From NCBI GenBank assembly GCA_029262455.1, contig JAJCZJ010000037.1, forward strand, positions 1 through 46,240: a stretch of 46,240 nucleotides of DNA, written 5' to 3'. Source of the stretch: Deltaproteobacteria bacterium. GTDB taxonomy: Bacteria; Desulfobacterota; Binatia; HRBIN30; CADEER01. A program made the translations under genes and the position numbers. Positions 1-7,348 of this stretch are shown piece by piece. The stretch's first letter is position 1. The number at the start of each line of letters is the position of its first letter. The notes below the pieces were generated by a model. It searched no databases and had not been told where the DNA came from. It worked only from the letters and a program-made list of their open reading frames with translations.

Positions 1-1
1 C

Positions 2-2602
2 GCGGACATTTGCAACAATGGCGCGTGCGTCAATGCGACGATCAGCTGTGACGACGGTGATGCCTGCACCATCGACTCATGTGATGCCGGCTCTGGCTGC
101 GCCAACGTGGCCATCGATTGCGACGACGGCGATGCGTGCACCGAGGATCTCTGCCAAGGTCCCCTGTGTAGTAATCCTCCGGTGGATTGTGCCGAGGGGC
201 CCTTCGACGACTTTTGCACGGGGAACTCCTGCGATTCCGATACCGGCTGTGACAGGGAACCCAAGGATTGCGACGACGGCAACCAGTGCACAGAGGATAG
301 TTGTGTCCCGATCGTCGGCGATTGCACGAACACGAACCCCAAGGCCGGTCAGCCTGATCAGTGCGACGGGTGTGGCGATGGCACGACATGCGATGCGGAC
401 AACGACAAGTGCACGCAAGATACCTGCGTCAGCAACGTCTGCACCCCGGGCGGGCCAGCCGACTGCGATGACGGCAACGACTGTACAGAGGACACCTGCG
501 ACCCGGCGGCCGGCTGCCAGAACGACAATACGCGGGCCGGCGACCCTGGCCAGTGCGAAGGATGCTCGGACCGAACCCCTTGCGACAACGGCAACGCGTG
601 CACCGAAACGGACATGTGTAAGGCCGGCCAGTGTTTGGCCGGGATGACGAAGGAGTGCAGCGACGACAACAGGTGCACGGAGGATACCTGCGACCCGGAC
701 CAGGGTTGCTTGAACGAAGAGCGGACCGGATCTTGTGACGACGGCGACTCTTGTACGCTTGACGACGAGTGCATGGAGATGGGGTCTGCCGCAGGTGCGC
801 TTCAGACCTCCGGCGGCTCTGCCTCTTTAGAATGTGTTGGCCAGACGTCGACCTGCGGCAATGGGATGGTCGACGGAGACTGCGAAGAGCAGTGTGATGG
901 CGAGGACGATGCTGACTGTCCAGGTAGCTGTAGCGCGGACTGCAAGTGCTGCGATGTGCAGATCTTGATCACGGAGCCGTCGGATGGTGCGTACACATGC
1001 GTCGGTGAGTCGCTCACCGTGCGCGGCACGGTCAGTGAGAACACGTCGTTGCTTGTCAATGGGGTTTTTGCCGAGGTCTCCGCCAGTGGGGATTCGTTTG
1101 CTTGGGAGGCCACGATCACCGTCCCCGACGGATCCGGAGCGTTCTCGATCCAGGTCGTTGGAGCCGGAGAGGGGTGTCAGACGGCGCAGTCGGTAGAGAA
1201 TATCGCGATCGCTGTTGGCGGCATCAGTGTCGAGCCCGCGGGGCAGGTCGAGGAGGTCGACGATGGGGACATGGACCCTGAGACGCTGGCTTTTCTCGTC
1301 GTCGTCCCTAGAGACGATGAAATCGTCTCGCTAGCGTCGATCCACGCCGAGCCCGAGCCTGCGGTGGCGGAGAGCGAACTCCCGACCTGTTGGCAGATGG
1401 CGGTCGACAGTGGCGACCCGGAAACTGTGCTGTCTACCTTCGTGGCGCGCAGCCCGGCGCGTGTCGTCTCGGTCGAGGTGGAGGCCGGACAAGCTTCTAG
1501 CAAGAAGGCCCTGATCGCGTTTACGCGCGTCCGCTTTGCCATCGTCGTCACGGAATTTGACTTCGGCTTCGCGCCGCCGGTGTTGTCGTCCGAACTCGGC
1601 GTGACTTTCTACCGGGCGCGGTCTTTGCAGGCCCAGCCCGCGCCGATACCCTCGACGATGGTCGTCGAGACTGAGACCTGGGAACACGCAAGTGTTTACC
1701 TAGAGCCTGAGGACCCTCTCCTGGTGGTCGTGGAGCCCGATTCCGTTGTACGCGGAAGCGAGGCCCGAACCTCAATCGACATGTTCGCCCTTGACGAAAG
1801 TGCGGGGACGACACTTCTTCACGTGAATCTTGGCGGGGAAAGCGGACCGGGGATTCCATTCTACACCACCGAGCTTCGGGTCTACCAAGAACGGCACTTG
1901 AACGTGACAGTGGTCCCAATTGTCGAAGTTAACGATGACATTGACGTGACGCCACCCAGCGGACTGGGGATGTGCATTGATTCTGGGCCCAATGGCGAGA
2001 TCGATAGCGATCCTCAGGACGACGATCAGATTGTTGAGTTTGAAGGAAGACTCTTCGTTGCCGTCGGCAGCAACGGACGTTGCGATACGACGGCCAACAA
2101 TACCAACCTGGTGCCAGTCACGGTGGAGCTCATCGGCTTGGAGGCCTACCTCAACGACGTGATCTACGAGCAGGCGGTGACGAAAGTTCACGTCACCATC
2201 GCCGCGCCAGTGGAGGTCAATTACGATGTCGATCGCGACGGAGGGTTGCAGGTCGAGGGCGGGGGGCTGGAACTCGGTCGAATCGCGGCCTTCGCGGACG
2301 TGCCTACAGCGGACGTGATGGTTTACCTGGTCAACACTATTTCCGACGACGACGTCGTCGGCTACTGTGAGGATCTCGGGAGTAGGCAGTGCGCCGTACA
2401 GACGAGCGATCAGCCCGCCGGGGTCGCCAACACGATGGCCCACGAGATCGGTCACTCCCTCGGTCTGCCTCACGAGTATGCGTTACCGCCCGTCGGCCTG
2501 GAATCCATACTCGTGGTTACCAACCTGATGGTCGAAGCCGAGACAGGCGAAGGCTTGAATACGCTTCAATGGGAGGTCGTCAACAAAGGGTTGGGGAATT
2601 AG
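2..2602 (+). CDS. Cys-rich secreted metzincin-type metalloprotease, 5' partial
   Basis: The frame is open from the first bases, so the N-terminus lies outside the window. 866 residues are visible. About residues 1-315 are repeats of the type C-D-D-G-x-x-C-T-x-D-x-C-x-x-x-x-G-C, like the Dictyostelium CTDC repeat family, ending in a CGNGxxDGDCEEQCDG unit. About 316-405 look like an Ig-like domain, followed by beta-rich sequence. Near the C-terminus is HEIGHSLGLPH (residues 814-824), the zinc site HExxHxxGxxH of metzincins, with a Met in TNLMVE (residue 843) about 20 residues later that fits the Met-turn. Family knowledge says three His bind zinc and Glu is the general base; that it is an active extracellular protease is inference. 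The next gene starts 7 bp downstream, which suggests an operon. The disulfide-rich stalk plus protease suggests a surface or secreted enzyme. No substrate can be named. Confidence 0.85.
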   Translation, partial: ADICNNGACVNATISCDDGDACTIDSCDAGSGCANVAIDCDDGDACTEDLCQGPLCSNPPVDCAEGPFDDFCTGNSCDSDTGCDREPKDCDDGNQCTEDSCVPIVGDCTNTNPKAGQPDQCDGCGDGTTCDADNDKCTQDTCVSNVCTPGGPADCDDGNDCTEDTCDPAAGCQNDNTRAGDPGQCEGCSDRTPCDNGNACTETDMCKAGQCLAGMTKECSDDNRCTEDTCDPDQGCLNEERTGSCDDGDSCTLDDECMEMGSAAGALQTSGGSASLECVGQTSTCGNGMVDGDCEEQCDGEDDADCPGSCSADCKCCDVQILITEPSDGAYTCVGESLTVRGTVSENTSLLVNGVFAEVSASGDSFAWEATITVPDGSGAFSIQVVGAGEGCQTAQSVENIAIAVGGISVEPAGQVEEVDDGDMDPETLAFLVVVPRDDEIVSLASIHAEPEPAVAESELPTCWQMAVDSGDPETVLSTFVARSPARVVSVEVEAGQASSKKALIAFTRVRFAIVVTEFDFGFAPPVLSSELGVTFYRARSLQAQPAPIPSTMVVETETWEHASVYLEPEDPLLVVVEPDSVVRGSEARTSIDMFALDESAGTTLLHVNLGGESGPGIPFYTTELRVYQERHLNVTVVPIVEVNDDIDVTPPSGLGMCIDSGPNGEIDSDPQDDDQIVEFEGRLFVAVGSNGRCDTTANNTNLVPVTVELIGLEAYLNDVIYEQAVTKVHVTIAAPVEVNYDVDRDGGLQVEGGGLELGRIAAFADVPTADVMVYLVNTISDDDVVGYCEDLGSRQCAVQTSDQPAGVANTMAHEIGHSLGLPHEYALPPVGLESILVVTNLMVEAETGEGLNTLQWEVVNKGLGN

Positions 2603-2609
2603 GCTAGCC

Positions 2610-3710
2610 ATGTCACGAGCACGGCAGTACGGACTCATAATAGCCCTGCTCGTATGTGGGGCCGTGTCTCTCGCCCCCTGGAGTGCCGACGAGGAGAGGG
2701 GCGGAGAGGGAGATGAAGTCCCGCGCGGCCGGGCTGCTGGCGTTACAAGTATGGCCACTGACGGAGCGTTGCCAGGGCCTTCATCATACGGCCGTCAGCG
2801 ACCTCTCGACGGTCGGCCAGCATCGCTCGAATCCATCCGTGATCAGGCGACGCGCTACTTGTTCGCAATCCGCGACGGCCGCACGGTCGAGGTGACCTGG
2901 GTCCAGGCCGTTCTGCGAAATCCGGCTACCGCAGTCGCAGTCCTCGGGGACTTCGTTGACGATGACTCGGCGCGCGTTCGGAGAGAGACCCTTGCGCTTT
3001 CAGCTCACGCGGCAGCGAGATCGACCGACAGCAAGCTGCGGCAAGGCGTGGTCGCAACGTTGGTCGGTGCCCTCGACGACCCAGAGTCGATGGTGCGTCA
3101 AACGGTGGAGCGCGACCTTCTTTTGTTTTCCCCGGAGGATTTCTCCGAGTCGGCGGTCGACCAAATTGCCGTGCTGGCGGCGGCGGAAAAGCCGGGCTTC
3201 GCGATCGTCAGGGTTGCTGGCCTGGCAACGAAACCAAGGCTGCGCCCTCGACTCGAGACAATTGCAGCGGCCGAGCCCGGATCTGGGCGCGGGGATGGGC
3301 TTGGCTACTTCCGGACCGCGCAGTGGGCGGCGAAGCTCGGTCTTTCGAGACTGGGCGATTCCGAGCAAGCCTTGGGTATCGCTGAACGCGTCGCGAGCGA
3401 GCCGAGCGACGTGGTCCGAGTCACGATGCTCCTCGAGGACTTGGCTTTCGCCCAGCACGATGTGACGCTGGCGTCACTCAGGGGCTACCTGGAGAGCGAT
3501 GCTTCGTTCCCGGCAAGTCTGGATTGCGCGCCGCGGACCCGTTGGGCGCAGCACGCATTGGATGCGCTCGCGCGGTGGACACCTGGGTTTCCCGTCGAGC
3601 GGCGCCGCAGTGTCCGCGAGTACGACGACCAGATGGTCGATACTGCTCTCGAATGGATTTCTGAGGAGCAGAACCGTGAACGACGGAGCAAGGACTCGAG
3701 CAATGCCTAG
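2610..3710 (+). CDS. Exported HEAT-like repeat protein of unknown function
   Basis: 366 residues. The N-terminus has a basic start followed by a hydrophobic stretch (LIIALLVCGAVSLAPW), consistent with a signal peptide or membrane anchor, then a low-complexity Gly/Arg/Pro linker to about residue 75. The rest is alpha-helical with repeating patterns such as RNPATAVAVLGDFVDDDSARVR and GALDDPESMVRQTVERDL, which resemble HEAT/armadillo helices; no catalytic motif is visible. ATG at 2610 follows the upstream stop by 7 bp, and the gene's own stop overlaps the start of the next gene by 8 bp, so it sits in the same operon. A scaffold or partner of the neighbouring secreted proteins is inference only. 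Confidence 0.7.
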   Translation: MSRARQYGLIIALLVCGAVSLAPWSADEERGGEGDEVPRGRAAGVTSMATDGALPGPSSYGRQRPLDGRPASLESIRDQATRYLFAIRDGRTVEVTWVQAVLRNPATAVAVLGDFVDDDSARVRRETLALSAHAAARSTDSKLRQGVVATLVGALDDPESMVRQTVERDLLLFSPEDFSESAVDQIAVLAAAEKPGFAIVRVAGLATKPRLRPRLETIAAAEPGSGRGDGLGYFRTAQWAAKLGLSRLGDSEQALGIAERVASEPSDVVRVTMLLEDLAFAQHDVTLASLRGYLESDASFPASLDCAPRTRWAQHALDALARWTPGFPVERRRSVREYDDQMVDTALEWISEEQNRERRSKDSSNA

Positions 3711-6700
3711 AGGTATGCGGACCCGAATTTCCGGACCGAATTTCTACTGTTCCGGACTGAGTTTCACGTTGCTCGTTGCGGTGCTTTTTCAGCCAATGAT
3801 GAGCCCGGCGGCTGATCTTGACGAGAAATGCACGGTCAGCATTCAGAATCGGACGACCCGAGTGCAGTCCGACGGGACCTGGGTGGTAACGAATGCCCCT
3901 GCCAATGTCGGCCAGGTGCGGGCGCGGGCGACGTGCTTGAAGGACGGTGTGACACAGTCCGGGCAGTCCGATTTCTTTGTCGTGCCTGCCGACGATGCGA
4001 TCACCCTGGAGCCCATCCGGCTCGGTGAGACCGAGCCGATTCCGGAATCGCTGCGGGTAAGCCCGGCATCAGTCGACCTCGACACAATTGGCGAGACGGT
4101 GCAGCTGACCGTCGTAGCCACGCTCCCCGACCAAAGTAATGTGTTCGTTTCGGATACCGCAGACGGCACCAGTTACCTCAGTAGCAGTCCGTCGATCGCG
4201 ACGGTCTCGTCCGACGGACTCCTGACGGCGACAGGCAGTGGGCGTGCCTTGGTGTCGGTTACCAACGAAGGCGCGCTGGCGGTGTTGAGTGTCCGCGTCT
4301 CGTTGAGTGGGGTCGACTCGGACCTCGACGGAATTCCCGACGGTGTCGAGTTGGCCAACGGCCTCAACCCCAACGATCCGATTGATGGCCTGGAAGATCG
4401 TGACGGCGACGGTCTGACGAACAAGCAAGAGCTGATCGACTTCGGAACCGCGATCGATGACCCAGATAGCGACGGCGATACCATCTCGGACGGTGAGGAG
4501 GTTGCCTCCGGCGACGACGGCTTTGTGACCAATCCATTGTTGCCGGATACCGACGGCGACGGAGTTCGCGATGGCCTCGAGGTCTCCAGCGGCAGTGATC
4601 CGACGGATCCAGCCAGCCTGAATCTGGCAGCTGTCCTCACTGCAATACGCGTCACGCCGGATCGTTTTCTGCTGACCTTCAACACGTTGATTGGCGAAGC
4701 ATCGCAGCAGCTGAGCGTAACCGGGGATCTCTTGGATGGTACAACGATCAACCTGACACCGACGTCGATTGGAACCAACTACCTCTCCAGCGATTTGCTG
4801 GTATGCAACTTCGGCGGCGGCGCCGGGCTGGTCTTCGCCGGCTCCGAAGGGCTTTGTACGATCGATGTGAGCAACAGCGGATTTGCCGCCGAAGCGGTCG
4901 GGTTGGTGCGGACGTTTGCTCCCAAGGCCCGTGGATTTGTCGCGATTCCCGGCTTTGCCAACAATGTCGCCACAGTGGGCGATCTTGCCTATGTCGCCGC
5001 CGGCAGCAGCGGTCTGCAGGTCGTCGATGTTTCCGACCGAAAGAACCCCGCCATCGTCGGCGCCATCGATACCCCGGGCAACGCCAACAATGTCGCCATC
5101 GACGGCGCACTCGCGTACGTCGCCGACGGCAATGGTGGATTGCAGATCATCGACATTGCCGATTTTCTCACTTTGGCGATCGTCGGTAGTTACGCGACCT
5201 CCAACGTCGCGTGGGACGTTGTGCTCGACGGGAGCCTGGCCCTAGTCGCCGACGGTTCCAGCGGTCTGCAAATCGTCGATGTCAGCGTTCCGAGCGCTCC
5301 CGCTCTGGTCGGCACGGTGGACACGGTAGGTGTGGCGAAGGGAGTCGACGTCGACCGAAGCCGCAGGCTCGCCGTCGTTGCCGACGGTGCGAGCGGGCTT
5401 CAGATTGTCGACTACGCCACTGCCTCGACCCCTACAGTGATTGGAACGTTCCCGACCGGGGGCGATGCCCGCGATGTTTCTGTCGAGGGGACCTGGGCAT
5501 TCGTCGCCGACTACGGCAGCAGCTTTACCTCCGTCGACCTCGCGGTGCCGAGTGCGCCGGTGCTGGGGGCGTCCACGGCGCAGGAGACCGGTGGCCTCCT
5601 GCAAGACGTAGCGGTGCGCGGCGACTTTGGATTCGGAGCAGACGTGTTTTTCTTCAACGGAATTCCCGTGATCGACGTCAGCTCGCCGGCTTCGCCGACT
5701 CCTCGAACGATCATCGACTTCACCGCCTTTGGCGATGACAACGGGACCGGCATCGCTGCGGACGCCAACTACGTCTATCTGACGGCCTCGAGCACCACCG
5801 GAACCGAGAACGGTGGTTCGGGCGATACACGGCTATACATCGGCGAGTACATTGCCAGAGGCGACGCGGAGGGCGTGCCGCCGACCGCTTCGATCGTCGC
5901 CCCGGTTGAAGGGGCGACACTGTTCGAAGGCCAATCGTTCACAGTGCTGGTATCGGCGAGCGACGACGTCGAACCAGCTGCGGTGGTGTTCATTCTCGGC
6001 GGTGATGTGGTCGGCTTCGACCTGGCCCCGCCGTATGATTTCATCACGAAAGTTCCGGACGGGGTGTCGAGTCTCGAAATCGGCGCCTATGCAATCGATG
6101 CCGGCGGCAACGTCGGAGATGCAACAGCTGTATCGATCACGGTCGCGCCGCCGCCGTTGAGCACCATCACCGGTGTTGTCCATGATGACGCTATGACGCC
6201 GGCTGCGGGCGCCACGGTAGTTTGCAACGGATTCATCGGGACCACTCTGGGGGATGGTACTTTCAGTATAGGCATCGATGCTCTCGAGGCTTCCGTGACT
6301 TGTATTGCGACCATCCCCGGCGCTGGGAACTCGTTGGTCGGTAGCTCAGTGCCGCTCGCACCTGTGATCGACGGAACCACCGATGTCGGCATCATCGATG
6401 CCGATCAGGTCGGCCCCGAGTTGGTGGAGCCCGGTTGGGTGATCGCGGGGCTTTCGATCATCAGTCGGCCGACCGGAGGACACTACAATCCGATTGACGA
6501 TCGTTGGTATGTGGCCCAGCGAACGTCTTCCGGAGGCCTGATCCGCGTCGAGAAGGATGGCACGACGACCCAGGTTCGCGGGATTACCAATCCCGCCGCT
6601 GTCCTCATCGACCACAAGGACGGCGATATTTTCGTTAGCGAAGACTTTCCCGGAGTCATCCGGCGCAACGCCGTGGATGATCCGACTCCGGAGACCTGGG

Positions 6701-7257
6701 TCAGCGGCTTCGCTTCCGGAGACGACGACCCGGTCGGAATGGCGTTTGCTCCGGACGATTACGAGGGAACGGTGCTGCTACCGGGGGATGCGTTGGTGGT
6801 GGATCACGGCGCGAACGGAACGCCCGATGGAATGTTCGTATTCTCCCTCGATCTGCCTCAGGGCGACGTTCCGGTACTGGGGAACTCCAGCGCTCTCAGC
6901 GACGCGGTGGATGTGGCGATTGGTCGATCCCTAATCTTCGTGGCCGATCGTGGCAGCGGCGGCGTCATCCGCCGAGTCGACCCCGGATACTCACTATCCA
7001 CGATCGCAGCGAGCGCTGCGTTTTCCGATCCATTGGGAATCGCGATCGATCCCGGAACCGAGGATCTCTTCGTGATCGATCGCGTCAACGGCTCGCTGTC
7101 GAGGGTCGACCCGCACACGGACAGCGTGTCTACGATTGCGGTCGGCTTCGTGGGCTTAGGGTGGACCGGGGTCGACGTGACGCCGGATGGCGAGCGATTG
7201 GGGATCTCGGATCAGCTGGACGATACATTCTACATTCTCCAAAAGGTCGCACCGTGA
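3703..7257 (+). CDS. Secreted multidomain LVIVD/NHL beta-propeller protein with calcium-binding repeats
   Basis: The open frame reaches back to 3499, but ATG 3703 (or 3715) gives a proper signal peptide (hydrophobic LSFTLLVAVLF, then AA-D), so 3703 is chosen; it overlaps the preceding stop by 8 bp. The mature protein has 1184 codons in total: about 116-202 a BIG2-like Ig domain; about 202-304 thrombospondin-3-like Asp-rich repeats (DSDLDGIPDG, DTDGDGVRDG) expected to bind calcium; about 416-670 at least six LVIVD repeats (LAYVAxGxSGLQVVDVS), a beta-propeller; about 724-819 another Ig-like domain; about 819-899 a carboxypeptidase-regulatory-like sandwich; about 906-1183 an NHL/SMP-30-like propeller. 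No enzymatic residues are obvious. The architecture suggests extracellular binding or adhesion; the ligand is unknown. Confidence 0.85.
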   Translation: MPRGMRTRISGPNFYCSGLSFTLLVAVLFQPMMSPAADLDEKCTVSIQNRTTRVQSDGTWVVTNAPANVGQVRARATCLKDGVTQSGQSDFFVVPADDAITLEPIRLGETEPIPESLRVSPASVDLDTIGETVQLTVVATLPDQSNVFVSDTADGTSYLSSSPSIATVSSDGLLTATGSGRALVSVTNEGALAVLSVRVSLSGVDSDLDGIPDGVELANGLNPNDPIDGLEDRDGDGLTNKQELIDFGTAIDDPDSDGDTISDGEEVASGDDGFVTNPLLPDTDGDGVRDGLEVSSGSDPTDPASLNLAAVLTAIRVTPDRFLLTFNTLIGEASQQLSVTGDLLDGTTINLTPTSIGTNYLSSDLLVCNFGGGAGLVFAGSEGLCTIDVSNSGFAAEAVGLVRTFAPKARGFVAIPGFANNVATVGDLAYVAAGSSGLQVVDVSDRKNPAIVGAIDTPGNANNVAIDGALAYVADGNGGLQIIDIADFLTLAIVGSYATSNVAWDVVLDGSLALVADGSSGLQIVDVSVPSAPALVGTVDTVGVAKGVDVDRSRRLAVVADGASGLQIVDYATASTPTVIGTFPTGGDARDVSVEGTWAFVADYGSSFTSVDLAVPSAPVLGASTAQETGGLLQDVAVRGDFGFGADVFFFNGIPVIDVSSPASPTPRTIIDFTAFGDDNGTGIAADANYVYLTASSTTGTENGGSGDTRLYIGEYIARGDAEGVPPTASIVAPVEGATLFEGQSFTVLVSASDDVEPAAVVFILGGDVVGFDLAPPYDFITKVPDGVSSLEIGAYAIDAGGNVGDATAVSITVAPPPLSTITGVVHDDAMTPAAGATVVCNGFIGTTLGDGTFSIGIDALEASVTCIATIPGAGNSLVGSSVPLAPVIDGTTDVGIIDADQVGPELVEPGWVIAGLSIISRPTGGHYNPIDDRWYVAQRTSSGGLIRVEKDGTTTQVRGITNPAAVLIDHKDGDIFVSEDFPGVIRRNAVDDPTPETWVSGFASGDDDPVGMAFAPDDYEGTVLLPGDALVVDHGANGTPDGMFVFSLDLPQGDVPVLGNSSALSDAVDVAIGRSLIFVADRGSGGVIRRVDPGYSLSTIAASAAFSDPLGIAIDPGTEDLFVIDRVNGSLSRVDPHTDSVSTIAVGFVGLGWTGVDVTPDGERLGISDQLDDTFYILQKVAP

Positions 7258-7348
7258 GCCGGCCCGTGTGGACTGCCTCCCGGTCGCTGGACTCGTCCTT
7301 CCACTTTGGTCCGCCGGGGCAGACGCCTCAGGTCCTGTCGAGGTCTTG

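Noticed and set aside
3499-3702. N-terminal extension of the LVIVD protein
   Set aside because: It overlaps the end of the previous gene in another frame and would bury the signal peptide.
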